Part shown: positions 33,156 to 43,700 of the stretch, piece by piece | Layout: every line of letters starts with the position of its first letter | Numbering within the stretch: the stretch's first letter is position 1 | Source of the DNA: an uncultured Clostridia bacterium | GTDB taxonomy: Bacteria > Bacillota > Clostridia > Oscillospirales > Oscillospiraceae | DNA: 60,474 nt | NCBI GenBank assembly: GCA_947164825.1 | Contig: CAMUYE010000002.1 | Span: 1-60,474 of the forward strand | Direction: 5' to 3' | Program-made: the position numbers and the translations under genes | The notes under the pieces: generated by a model | Seen by the model: the letters and a program-made list of their open reading frames with translations, nothing else | What the model was told of the DNA's origin: nothing | Databases searched by the model: none

Positions 33156-33625
33156 GTTGAACTCCTTTCCAGCAGCTTTTTCAGGGCTGCCCGGCCCCGG
33201 CGGAGGTCGCTGCGGACGGTGCTCTCGCGCCGGCCCAGCAGGCGGCTGATCCGTTCCACGGGCAGGCCCTCGTAGTAGTACAGGTAGATCGCCGTCCGGT
33301 ACTTTTCCGGCAGGCTTCGCAGGGCGGTCAGGGTCTCGTCGATCTCCGGGGCGGGGGCGGCGGCGTTCCGGGCCTCGTCCAGGGGAAGCTCCCGCCGCCG
33401 ATGCCGCCGCAGTTCATCGCGGCAGACGTTTTTCGCGGTGTGGATGAGCCAGGCCTTGACGTGTTCGCCGTCGGTAAAGACCCGGTCCTCCCGGGCCAGC
33501 CGGAGAAAACTCTCCTGGACCGTGTCCTCCACGTCCGCCGGGTTTTTCAGAAAGCTCAGGCAGACGTTCCAGACCGTTCGGAAATTGTCGCGATACCACT
33601 GCTCCAATAAAGCTTTGTCCTGCAA
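33152..33625 (-). CDS. ECF-type RNA polymerase sigma factor
   Basis: A 157-aa sigma-70 family factor with region 2 (NVCLSFLKNPADVEDTVQESFLRLARE, about 19-45) and region 4 (LPEKYRTAIYLYYYEGLPVERISRLLGRRESTVRSDLRRGR, about 104-145). I set the start at TTG 33625 because GGAGGTGAT lies 5-12 bp upstream; longer frames add unrelated sequence. It overlaps the anti-sigma gene by 4 bp. Confidence 0.9.
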   Translation of the reverse strand: MQDKALLEQWYRDNFRTVWNVCLSFLKNPADVEDTVQESFLRLAREDRVFTDGEHVKAWLIHTAKNVCRDELRRHRRRELPLDEARNAAAPAPEIDETLTALRSLPEKYRTAIYLYYYEGLPVERISRLLGRRESTVRSDLRRGRAALKKLLERSST

Positions 33626-33669
33626 GCGATCACCTCCGTGTCCCAGCCCGTCTGAGCCAGCGTCTTGCC

Positions 33670-33696
33670 GACGCTGCAGGCGGGCCGTTTGTTTCC
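33670..33696 (-). promoter_or_regulatory. Possible ECF-type autoregulated promoter
   Basis: On the minus strand GGAAAC (33696-33691) and CGTC (33673-33670) are separated by 17 bp, the layout of many ECF promoters, and point into the sigma gene. Confidence 0.4.
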
Positions 33697-33735
33697 TGCG
33701 CAGGTACCCTATATACGCCTGAAGCCGGAAAAAAG

Positions 33736-33764
33736 TTGCAAGCGATTGCGGTATATGATATAAT
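33736..33764 (+). promoter_or_regulatory. Promoter of the hydantoinase gene
   Basis: TTGCAA at 33736-33741 and TATAAT at 33759-33764, spaced 17 bp. Confidence 0.8.
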
Positions 33765-33792
33765 ATTTTTATGATAAACGGGAAAAGGAGCG

Positions 33793-35169
33793 ATGTCAAT
33801 GAAAACGCTGTTCCGAAACGCCACCGTCGTCAACGCCGACGGCTCCCGGACCGCCGACGTACTGATCTGCAGCGACAAGATCAAACTCATCGCCGATCAC
33901 ATCGAGAGCCCGGACGCCCGGGTCGTGGACTGCACGGGCCTGCTGCTGTTCCCGGGAGCCATCGACGCCCATACCCACTTCGACCTGGACGTGGCCAACA
34001 CCACCACCGCCGACGATTTCCGCACCGGCACCCGGGCGGCCCTCCGGGGCGGCACCACCGCCGTTGTGGACTTCGCCTGCCCCAACAAGGGCGAGAGCCT
34101 TCAGCACGGCCTGGAGCTCTGGCACCGAAAGGCCGAGGGCCGCGCCGCCTGCGACTACGGCTTCCACATGACCATCGACGACTGGAATCCGGCCATCCGC
34201 GCCGAGCTCCCGTCCATGATCGCCCAGGGCGTTACTTCTTTTAAGATGTATCTGACCTATCCCGCCATGATGATCGGCGACGGCCCGGTCTACGAGGCCC
34301 TCCGCGCCCTGCGGGAGCTGGGGGCCATCGCGGGGGTCCACTGTGAAAACGCCGGGGTCATCGACGCCTTGATCGCGGATCGGAAGGCCGCCGGAGAGCT
34401 GGGCCCCGCCTCCCATCCCCGCTGCCGTCCCGCTCTGGCGGAGGCCGAGGCCGTGGGCCGGCTTCTGAAGCTGGCCGCTCTGGCCGACACGCCGGTGATC
34501 ACCGTCCACACCACCTGCGTCCCGGCCCTGGCCGAGATCGCCGCCGCCCGGGCCCGGGGGCAGAAGGTTTTCGTGGAAACCTGCCCCCAATACCTGCTGT
34601 TGGAGGATCGCTGGTACAGCCTGCCCGACTTCGAAGGGGCCCGCTACGTCTGCGCCCCGCCTCTGCGGAAGCCCGCGGACCAGGCCGCTCTCTGGCGGGG
34701 GCTGGCCGCCGGGGAGATCCAGACCGTCAACACCGACCACTGCTCCTTCACCCTGGCCCAGAAGGACATGGGCAGGGGAGACTTCACGAAGATCCCCGGC
34801 GGTCTCCCCGGCGTGGAGACCCGCTTCGGGCTCATGTACAGCTACGGCGTGGCCGCGGGCCGGATCACGAAGGAAAAGCTTGCCGAGGTCCTCAGCGCCA
34901 ACAACGCGAAGCTCTACGGCCTTTGGGGCCGAAAGGGCGCGATCCGGGAGGGCTTCGACGCCGACCTGGTCCTCTACGATCCAAACGGCGAACACGCGAT
35001 CCATGCCGCCGAGCTTGTGACCAACGTGGACTACAACCCCTATGAGGGCTTTCCCGTCAACGGCTCCATCAGGCAGGTCTGGCTCCGGGGCCGCCTGGCC
35101 GTGGAGAACGGCGAGATCCTGGACGATCACAGCGGCGAATACCTGCCCAGAGCGCTTCCCCTGCTGTAG
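33793..35169 (+). CDS. hydA: Dihydropyrimidinase / D-hydantoinase
   Basis: A 458-aa amidohydrolase of normal length. Metal ligands: DAHTHFDLDV near residue 58, the carbamylated Lys in TSFKMYLTYPAMM near 150, HCEN near 183, VHTTC near 236 and NTDHCSF with the catalytic Asp near 315. It opens cyclic ureides such as dihydrouracil or hydantoins. No other pyrimidine-degrading gene is adjacent. The stop TAG is part of a GTAG palindrome. Confidence 0.93.
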   Translation: MSMKTLFRNATVVNADGSRTADVLICSDKIKLIADHIESPDARVVDCTGLLLFPGAIDAHTHFDLDVANTTTADDFRTGTRAALRGGTTAVVDFACPNKGESLQHGLELWHRKAEGRAACDYGFHMTIDDWNPAIRAELPSMIAQGVTSFKMYLTYPAMMIGDGPVYEALRALRELGAIAGVHCENAGVIDALIADRKAAGELGPASHPRCRPALAEAEAVGRLLKLAALADTPVITVHTTCVPALAEIAAARARGQKVFVETCPQYLLLEDRWYSLPDFEGARYVCAPPLRKPADQAALWRGLAAGEIQTVNTDHCSFTLAQKDMGRGDFTKIPGGLPGVETRFGLMYSYGVAAGRITKEKLAEVLSANNAKLYGLWGRKGAIREGFDADLVLYDPNGEHAIHAAELVTNVDYNPYEGFPVNGSIRQVWLRGRLAVENGEILDDHSGEYLPRALPLL

Positions 35170-35187
35170 CGGCGCACAGCGTGCGCC
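35166..35187. repeat. GTAG palindrome supplying a stop codon
   Basis: Same 22-bp element as at 31956; TAG at 35167-35169 terminates the hydantoinase gene. Confidence 0.85.
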
Positions 35188-35235
35188 ATAATTCGCTCCG
35201 CCCATGCTGTTTTCGGTCAAAAGTGGAGGAAAAAA

Positions 35236-35281
35236 CACAAAATATGCGGGTTTTTGTCGAGAAAAACCCGCATATTTTGTG
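35236..35281. terminator. Bidirectional terminator hairpin
   Basis: Perfect 20-bp arms at 35236-35255 and 35262-35281 with T5 inside the ascending side. Confidence 0.75.
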
Positions 35282-35289
35282 ATTTATGC

Positions 35290-35318
35290 TTGAAAGTTAA
35301 AAAAACCTGTGGTATAAT
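35290..35318 (+). promoter_or_regulatory. Promoter of the dCMP deaminase gene
   Basis: TTGAAA at 35290-35295 and TATAAT at 35313-35318, spaced 17 bp. Confidence 0.8.
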
Positions 35319-35351
35319 GAGCAAAACTTTTTGATTTAGGAGATTCAAGCC

Positions 35352-35846
35352 ATGGCACGGATCGACAAGGAAAACTATTATCTCGACATCGCCGAGACGG
35401 TGATGGAGCGCTCCACCTGCGGCCGTTCGCAGTACGGAGCCATCATCGTCCGCAACGATGAGATCGTATCCACGGGCTACAACGGCGCGCCCCGGGGCCG
35501 GGACAACTGCATCGACCTGGGCTACTGCATCCGGGACAAGCTGAACGTCCCCCACGGCCAGCGCTACGAGCTTTGCCGCAGCGTCCACGCGGAGATGAAC
35601 GCCATCATCTCTGCCCAGCGCAGCGAGTGCATCGGCGGGACGCTCTTCCTGGCCGGCCGCAGCGCCAAGACCGGCGAATACCTGGAGAGCGTGGAGCCCT
35701 GCTCCATGTGCCGCCGGGTGATCATCAACGCCGGCATCAAGCGTGTGGTCATGCGTACCGGCAAGGACACCTACGAAGCGGTCAACGTGCAGGAATGGGT
35801 CATCAACGACGATTCCATCCGCGGCGAAGACTTCACCTTGGATTAA
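35352..35846 (+). CDS. Deoxycytidylate (dCMP) deaminase family protein
   Basis: A 164-aa zinc deaminase. Substrate loop GYNGAPRGRDNC near residue 40, zinc motif SVHAEMNAI near 77 (His and catalytic Glu), and PCSMCRRVI near 117 (two Cys ligands). It converts dCMP to dUMP for thymidylate synthesis; ComE-type relatives share the fold. Own promoter and terminator, so a single-gene unit. Confidence 0.93.
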   Translation: MARIDKENYYLDIAETVMERSTCGRSQYGAIIVRNDEIVSTGYNGAPRGRDNCIDLGYCIRDKLNVPHGQRYELCRSVHAEMNAIISAQRSECIGGTLFLAGRSAKTGEYLESVEPCSMCRRVIINAGIKRVVMRTGKDTYEAVNVQEWVINDDSIRGEDFTLD

Positions 35847-35896
35847 GGGAAAAAGACAAAAAGAACTTGGATTAAGAATAAATAAGAAAAAGAGAT

Positions 35897-35937
35897 AAGC
35901 CTCTGCGGGAAGCCAAAGCTTCTCGCAGAGGCTTTTT
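35897..35937. terminator. Rho-independent terminator between convergent genes
   Basis: AAGCCTCTGCG...CGCAGAGGCTT stem followed by TTTTG; it can serve both flanking genes. Confidence 0.88.
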
Positions 35938-35938
35938 G

Positions 35939-36307
35939 TCAGAAGACGTTCTCCAGGGTCAGCCGCTCCATCTCCGCCAGCTCCCGCACGGCCTTCAGGA
36001 GCCGCGCCAGTCGGCTGCCCAGCTCCTCGCCCGGGGAGAGCTCCAGCTCCGCCAGGGCTTCGGCGACGCCGTTGGTGTGATCGTGGCTGATAAAAGAGGC
36101 CAGAATGCCCTCGTGCCGTGTCCACTCCGCCGCGGCCTTGTCGGCAAGCTCCCGCGCCCGGGTCTCGTCCCCGGCCCGCAGGGCGCGCAGCGCCTCTTCC
36201 AACGGCGCGGCCACGGCCCCGGCCCGTGCGTTGATCGTGCGCTGGCTCCAGAAGCAGCCGCCGATCAGCAGTGCGGCGATGAGCAAACCAATCCAGAGAT
36301 ATTTCAT
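35939..36307 (-). CDS. DUF4363 family membrane-anchored protein
   Basis: A 122-aa protein with one N-terminal helix (MKYLWIGLLIAALLIGGCFW) followed by a helical outside domain (LEEALRALRAGDETRARELADKAAAEW). The length and layout match DUF4363, a family often encoded next to DUF421/YetF proteins, as here. Function unknown. The ATG at 36307 follows AGGAGG. Confidence 0.82.
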   Translation of the reverse strand: MKYLWIGLLIAALLIGGCFWSQRTINARAGAVAAPLEEALRALRAGDETRARELADKAAAEWTRHEGILASFISHDHTNGVAEALAELELSPGEELGSRLARLLKAVRELAEMERLTLENVF

Positions 36308-36541
36308 AAAGACCTCCTTTTTTGCGCGGCGGCGTGGCGCACACTGTGCGCCGCTGCTTGCGGAAGGCAGTCTCCTCCGTAGGGGCCGAACTCGAAGAGT
36401 CACGGAGTATGCCCACATCGGCCCGCCCCCCCGTAGTGGCCGCTCACCTGAGCGGCCATTGCTGCGCGGCCCGGGCCGTAGGGGCCAATGCCCACATCGG
36501 CCCGCTTCACCCCCATAGGGCGGCCTGACCCCAGGCCGCCG
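36308..36541. repeat. Cluster of GTAG-type palindromes
   Basis: At least four elements: 36334-36357 (minus strand, tail mutated to CTGC), 36433-36457 (core GGCCGCTCACCTGAGCGGCC), 36478-36506 (weaker) and 36518-36545 (minus strand, core GGCGGCCTG...CAGGCCGCC ending CTAC). The last overlaps the DUF421 stop codon. Confidence 0.8.
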
Positions 36542-37216
36542 CTACGCACGCTCTTTCCCGACGAACCGCAGCTCCCCGGCCTCGCTGGCGGCCAGCAGAA
36601 ACACGTCCTTTGCCCGGACGCCCCGGCGGGCCAGCTCGGCCCGCAGCCAGGCCTCGTCCAGTCCGGCGGAGCGCAGGTTGTTCCGCAGTACGACTCCGTC
36701 CTCGATGACGTTATAATAGAGCCGGGCAGGGGAGAGCTCCGCTCCGACGTCGCTCTTTTCGGCGCTCTGGTGTTGGGAGCGGAGCAGGACGGTCAACTCC
36801 CCGTCGGTTTCCAGGATCGCGAATGCGACCTCCGCGCAGTCGAAGACGTCCTTCTCCCGGAGCTTCTGCTCCAGCTCGTCGAGGCTGACGCGGGAGCTGG
36901 CGAGGGCTTTCTGGTCGATGCGCCCGTCGCGAATCAGAAGGGTCGGAACGCCGTTGAGCATCCGCCGGAAGGGGAGGACCTTCATCGCCAGCACGGCCAG
37001 GATCAGTTCCAGGGCCAGCACCGTGAGGATCGGCACCACGCCGGAGAGCAGGGGCAGGCCGTTGTCCTGCATGGGGACGGCGGCGAGGTTGGCCAGCAGC
37101 ATGGTGACCACGAACTCGGCGGGCTCCATTTCGGCCACCTGCCGCTTGCCCATCAGCCGCACGGCCAGGATCAGCAGCCCGTACAGCACCGCCGTTCGGA
37201 TCACTGTGATGCTCAT
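36542..37216 (-). CDS. DUF421 (YetF/YcaP) family membrane protein
   Basis: A 224-aa protein with three N-terminal helices (about 5-80) and a soluble domain. Family motifs: LILAVRLMGKRQVAEMEPAEFVVTMLLANLAAVPM near 18, and LIRDGRIDQKALASSRVSLDELEQKLRE near 100. YetF-type proteins have been linked to spore membrane and germination assembly in Bacillus; the role here is inferred only. Start at 37216 with GAGGTGAT upstream. The stop TAG comes from a GTAG palindrome. Confidence 0.9.
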   Translation of the reverse strand: MSITVIRTAVLYGLLILAVRLMGKRQVAEMEPAEFVVTMLLANLAAVPMQDNGLPLLSGVVPILTVLALELILAVLAMKVLPFRRMLNGVPTLLIRDGRIDQKALASSRVSLDELEQKLREKDVFDCAEVAFAILETDGELTVLLRSQHQSAEKSDVGAELSPARLYYNVIEDGVVLRNNLRSAGLDEAWLRAELARRGVRAKDVFLLAASEAGELRFVGKERA

Positions 37217-37540
37217 ACGATCACCTCTTTGCCCGGAGTATGCCCCAATCCCCGCCCGCTTATTCGCCGCCTGCGCCGTAGGGAGCGATGCCCACATCGC
37301 TCCGTCCACCCGCAGCGCAGGCAAGCCGCCCGCCGTTTCCCCGTCCCCCTGATCCTTGATCCCTGATCCCTGACGTCCCCCCCTGTAGCGGCGCACAGTG
37401 TGCGCCACGCGCCCCCCGTCCCCCTGCTCCCTCGCGTCCCTCGTCTCCTGTTGCCTGTTGCCTGTTGCCTTGCGTCTCCCGTCCCCTGCTGCCTGTTGCC
37501 TGCTGCCTCACGTCCCCCTTTCTCTGCCCCACATCTTGTG
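37217..37540. repeat. Composite repeat block
   Basis: GTAG palindromes at 37278-37303 (core GGAGCGATG...CATCGCTCC) and 37385-37408, with CCTGATC, CCTGTTG and CGTCCCC heptamers between and after them up to about 37520. No gene seen. Confidence 0.85.
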
Positions 37541-37555
37541 CCTTGTTGACATAAC

Positions 37556-37699
37556 TTTTCTACATCTGCTTTCATGTTCGTTATAATTTACAATTATTCC
37601 GCACCATGAAACCCCTGCCTTGTAGGTTCTGCCTAATCATGAACTATTGTTAAAAAATTTTGAAAAAAGTTCTTGAAAAATCACCGTGAGTGATATAAA
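37556..37699 (+). promoter_or_regulatory. Candidate promoters and long leader of the SLH protein gene
   Basis: TTGACA (37556) with TATAAT (37582) at a long 20-bp spacing, and TTGAAA (37673) with TATAAA (37694) at 15 bp. Neither is ideal. The AT-rich leader up to 37767 contains no gene; AAAGGGG precedes the start codon. Confidence 0.4.
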
Positions 37700-37767
37700 A
37701 TTATCATGATTATTAATGTCCATCTCTATGCGCATTAAGAATACAAGCAAGAAAGGGGAACATTCAA

Positions 37768-40700
37768 ATGACTCACAAGCTCACCCGACTGTTAGCTCTG
37801 ATGCTTGCCGTCATTATGGCCTTCTCCATGCTCCTGGTCCCGGTCCAGGCAGCGTCCTTCACGGATGTGAAAGACGGCGCCTGGTACGAGGCTGCCGTGG
37901 AGTATGTCACTGAGAGAGGCTGGATGGCCGGCGTCAGCGAAAGCTCCTTCGCGCCCAATACGGACGTCACCCGCGGCATGATGGTCACGGTCCTGGCCCG
38001 CATTGCGGACGTGAAGACCGACAACGATACTGCTGCCTTCGCGGATACCGCGGCCGGCAAGTGGTACACCGGCGCCGCGGCCTGGGCCGCAGAGAACGGG
38101 ATCGTAGCCGGTGTCGGAAACGGTAAATTTGCCCCCAACCGCGCCATCACCCGGCAGGATCTCTGCCTCATGCTCTATGGCTATCTCAACGCTATGGGCA
38201 TCGAACTGAAGGATACGAACATCGACCGTACCTTCTCCGACATGGACAGCGTGGCAAGCTATGCCCGCGAGGCCGTGATCTACTGCCTGTCCAGAGGCCT
38301 GATTTCCGGCTTTGAGGACGGCAGCTTCCGTCCCAAGAACACCGCCACCCGCGCCCAGCTCGCCCAGATCCTCATGCGTCTGGATCTGCTGATCAAGGGA
38401 GAGGAGGCCCCCACCGATCCCATGCCCGCCCAGAGCTTCGACGGCGAAGCCGGCGAAGACATGAGCGTCTCCGTCAACGCCCCCGAGGGCGCCCTGCCGG
38501 AGAACACCAATATGACCGTCAGCCGCGTCACCGACGAGGCCGCTTTGGCTGCCATCGCGGAGAAAATCAACGGCCGGGTCTATGCCGCCGCGGATATCAG
38601 CTTCTCCAAGGACGGCACCGAGCTGGAGCCCGAGAAGGCGGTCGAGGTCCAAATCTCCCTGGACGGCCTGGAGAACTTGAAGAACCCCACCGTCTATCAC
38701 GTGAATGCTGACGGCAGCGTGGAGCGCGTCTCCTCCGAACTGGTTTCCGTCAACCGTGACGGCAGCGTCAAAGCCCTGCGCTTCTACGCCAACAGCTTCT
38801 CCGTCTACATCATCGGCGAAGGCAGCACAACCCCCCTGCTGACCGTCGAGTTCCGCAACAAAGACAACACGATCATCAGCCTGCAGGCGCTTCGAATCAG
38901 CACACTGAACAATGATGCTTATGTAACGGGCGGCAAGGATTATATCTATGACCCCGGCGTTCCTGCCATTACCGCAACACAGTCCTTTGAGGGCTGGGCA
39001 GACAAGCAGAACTACAGCGAGACCGACCACGGCTACTCCGTGGAAGAGATCAACAAGCTCATCAAGGACAACCGTCAAACCTATATTGACGGTAATCAAG
39101 ATGTTACCCTGACCTACTACGCCAAGGTCTATGACGTCCGTTACGTGGTCTACCACGACCAGGCAGGCGCCGTTCTGATGACCCAGTCCTACCACATCCA
39201 CGAAGGCAACGACGTCGAAACCGTCGAGATCAACTGGCCCTACGTCGGCTTCAAGGGCGAGCAGAACTTTGCCGGCTGGGTCAAGGAGGACAAAGTCGAT
39301 GTCGCGGGCGACTATCCCCTGTACAAGGACAGCCTCAACACGGCTGAGGCTCCCACCGGCGACGTCTACAAGAACGGCACGACCTACTCCTTGAACGACA
39401 CCCTGCAGCTCTATCCCTACCTGAACACCGGTCACTGGCTGGTCTTCGACACCTATAAGGATCAGGACGCTGACTCCACCAGCACCAGCTACATCGGGCC
39501 CGTGTTCTATGAAGAGGGCAAGAACACCGTCGCCCCCACCAAGCCTACCCGTACCGGTTACGAGTTCAAGGGCTGGTATAAGGACAAGCAGTTCACCAAC
39601 CGCTTCATCTTCGGCAGTCCCATCAGCGAAGATACCACCATCTACGCCAAATGGGAAGCCCAGGGCACCACCTATCATGTGGTCTTCTGGACACAGAAGA
39701 TCACGGACACTCCCACAACCTTGGACGCCGACAAGGAATACGACTTCTTTGATTCCGTTCTCCGTACCGCCACGACCGGCGATACGGTGAGCATTCAAAC
39801 CGCCACCTCCGGCACCACGGCCGATAACCGTCTGGGCTACAACGAAAACGGCGACGACGGCAGACTGGGCTACTATTTCCTCTACAACGGGACCAACACC
39901 GATACGGACTCCAAGACGGTTAAAGGCGACGGCTCCACCACTCTGAACGTGTACTACGACCGCAAGGTCATCACGTACAATTTCTATACGGATTCCAGCC
40001 TCTCCACCTTGTGGACCCCCACCGGCGGTTACGTGGAAGCCGAGAACGGCGACTACTACTATTACAATGAGATGTTCGAAACCGGCTATTATCTGATCGG
40101 CTGGCCGGATGGTCCTCTTCCCTCCTATCAGCCCGTCATCGGAGACACCGTATACTATTACGACTCCTACAATGCCTCCAGTGCTTCCAGTTATCCGTTG
40201 CCTTCTTATTCGGATGTAACCAAATACTCTGCCACCCTTGTTACCACGTACGGCGGCTCTCATACGATGAGCGATAGCAATGACTACGTTTATTATACGG
40301 CAAACGAAGACACCTGGATCTGGAATGCAGGAAGCAGCGCCAGCTATCCCTACCGCCCCCTGTATTACAAATATACTGCTCAGGAAAGCGGATACTACCC
40401 TGTGGGAACCGGCCCCGATCCCGATGCGGCCGGAACCCATAACCTCTCCGGTGGCGTAGGCTCCAACCCCATTTCCGGGATCTACGGCGCCCAGCTCACA
40501 GCCAACGAATGGCCTAAATCTGGCAGCGGTTACGTGTGGTCCTGCAATGTCGGCTCCGATGTATATGACTATCCTCTTGGCGTGACGGAGTTCGTTCCGG
40601 TCCTTGCTGAGGGCGAGGCGGATAAGGTGGAGATGAATTATTATCTCAAATCCGACTCGGGTGCTATTATGAAAATCTTCTACGTCGGACAGGATCTGGA

Positions 40701-43700
40701 CGGGGAAGATTACTCCACGGTGCTTCTCAGCGGCAACAACACCGTCGACTCTAACGGCGGAAACTGGTACCCCAACGAGACGATCCTCGGCTATACCGTA
40801 TACGGCTACCGCTGGTCGAACTTGAGTGATACCTGGACTGAGTGCACAACGGCGACGGCAATCAGTCTCCCCACGTCCGCCACCCAGATCTCTACCCGGG
40901 GCGACCTGTACATTGCTTTCAAACGGAACACCCATAAGTTCTCCTTCTACTCCAACAACCAGGAAGTGACCCCCGACAACATCCCCGCTGGCACCGACCT
41001 CGAGGCAGTGCCCTACGGAACGGAGCTGTCCGCGTTTATGAGCGCCGAGCCCACCAATGGCCCCGAGGGCACCTATTTCGACGGTTGGTATGCTGACCCC
41101 GCCTTTGATACGCCGTTTGACTTCAACACTTCCATGCCGGACAACAACATCCGTATCTATGCCAAGTGGACCGTGATGCGTTTCCGCGTGGTGCTGGATC
41201 CCACCGGCGGTGAAAGCGGTGTGAACCCCTCCGACATCACCTTCCCCGGCAACCAGGCCACCACCTTCCGCGTGGACTACGGCGAACTGGTGCAGGCCTC
41301 CTCCATCAACAACGCCCAGCGCGAGGGCCATACGCTCCTCGGCTGGTTCCTGGATAAGGACTACAAGACCCCCTTCAATTTCGGCAACCCCGTCACCGAC
41401 GCCATCGCCGATATGACTTACGCTGACGCCGACGACGCGGATCGCCGCGGCAGCGACCCCTGGAATATCGATTCTGATACGAACTTACCCAAGACGTATG
41501 ACGACGCAGACGGCGCGCACGACGACGTGGTGGGCAAGGTCACCATCTACGCTCACTGGCGCGAGGATCCCGACGGCGTCATCGGCATCAACGTTGACTA
41601 CCTCGCCAACGATAAGAATAACAAAACCGGCAAGTTCTCCGATAACTCCACCGAGTGGGAGGATCCCAATATCTACGCCGACCAGGCCATGGCTTTCGGC
41701 CAGCCCGCCTCCACGCCCGACGACAACACTCTCCAGTTCCTGTACTGGGAGATCCTCGACAAGGACGGCAGCACGGTCGTTGGCAAGGCTTACCCCGGCC
41801 AGCTGTGGAAAGTCGATTTCAAGTACGCCAAGGAAGTGACCCTCAATTCCGGCACTGCGGGCGGCGAGAGCACCGAGGACGGTCTCTACACCTTTGAGCA
41901 GTATCTGTCCGGCGTGACGGCGCAGGACGCCCTCCAGGCGGAGCCCCAGAGCGAGCCCACCCGTGCGGCGAACACCTACAAGAAGGTCACGACCCTTACC
42001 GAAGGCAAGCAGTACCTGATCACCTACACCTCCGGCAGCACGGCGTATATCGTGGGCAATTCCTATTATGACACGTCGTATAATGACTCACCGCTGGGCG
42101 TTAGGGCTACTGTCTCCAGCAACACCATCACCGGCGACTACGATCAGTATCTGTTCGGCGTGGATATCAACTCTAATGGACAGTATCAATTTGGCAGCCT
42201 GAACCGCCTTGCATATCTCGGTACACGCGGCACTACCCGGTATGTTAACTTCGGAAGCAATAACGAATATTGGGAGATTACTTCTCAAGGCTACTTGCAT
42301 AACGTCGAGAAGGATAATACTATCAGTAATAGCCATGAGTATTTGGAGTATTATTCGAACTATAACTATTTCAGAGGAAATAGTTCTGGTCAAGTCATCA
42401 CCTTCTACGAACTGCAGGAGCCCGAAGTTACCGGCGAGACCTTCGACGTCACCACCGAGCTGGCCGTCGGCAACACGTACATCATCGCCATCGGCGACTA
42501 CGCCGTGGGCAATCAGCCTCTGAACAGCTCCTCCAACGACCACTTCATCAAGGGCGTCCGCGGCAAGGCAAACACATCTTCCTTTACCCTGCCCGCCGCC
42601 GACGTGGATACCGCCACCTGGGAGATCGTCTCCGGCGACGCGACCAACGGCTTCGTCTTCAAGAACAAGGGCAACGGCACCTACCTGGGTATGAGCTCCG
42701 ATGGTCAGTGCTATCTTGCTGCCACAACGGAGTCTCTGGCCAGCCACTGGACCTACGACAACGGCACCGAACTGAACAACCATGTGGAGGAAGAAAATAA
42801 CGCTTCCGGCAGCACCTTCTTCTACTACCTGTCCTTTGCCGGGTCGTTCCTGGATTTCACCACCGCGACTTATACCGGCCAAAACGTGAAGCTTTATGCT
42901 GCGTCCAAGTCCTACACCGTTACCTTCAAGGACGGCTACACCAACACCGTCATTGCAACCCAGACCGTGCAGGAAGGCGAAGCTGCAAATGCTCCCGATG
43001 CTCCCGACCACAGCGACGTCGGTATGATCTTCAGCGGCTGGGATACCGACTACTCCAACGTCACGGCGGATATCACCGTTACCGCGCAGTACGTAGACAA
43101 GAGCACGCTGTCCTACACCGTGACCTTCCGCTACATGAACAGCAGCGGCGAGTGGGTGTCCGAGTCTCAGACCGTGCAGCACGGTCAGGCTGCGACAGAG
43201 CCCAACATTCCCACCCCGCCCACCGGCTACACCTTCAACTCCTGGGATAAGAAGTTTAACAACATCACCTCCAACCTGACCATCAACGCGGTGTATAAGC
43301 AGGTGGCCACCAAGAAATACACCATTACCCTCCGTGCGGTGTACGGCCTGAAGACCACCGAAGCCCTGACCCACATCAACTGGTATGCCAACAATGGCGG
43401 CACTGCCAACAACGGCGCCGGCGACTGCTATGCGCAGACCCGTGTGGAAATCAATGCGCCGGTTGCAATCCCGACCCCGACCACCTGGACTGCCGGCACC
43501 TGGGAGTACAACACCTCCTCCACGGGCCTCCCGAATCCCACCGGCCTGTCCTGGCCCGGACACACCTTCCTGGGCTGGGCCAGAGTTGACAGTATAACCG
43601 GTTCCGACCAGAAGGCCCATCCCGAGCTTGCTACCGAGGCCGACTGCTGGCTGATCTGGCACGAGGATGCGTCCGTGTCCGGCGGCGGCTACTACACCGT

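Noticed and set aside
36542-37408. Longer DUF421 protein with an upstream start
   Set aside because: The extra N-terminal residues translate palindromes and heptamers; the start at 37216 has a ribosome binding site and matches family length.
37792-41331. Antisense frame of more than 1100 codons opposite the SLH gene
   Set aside because: Shadow of GC-rich coding DNA; the plus strand has a signal peptide, SLH and InlB-type domains.
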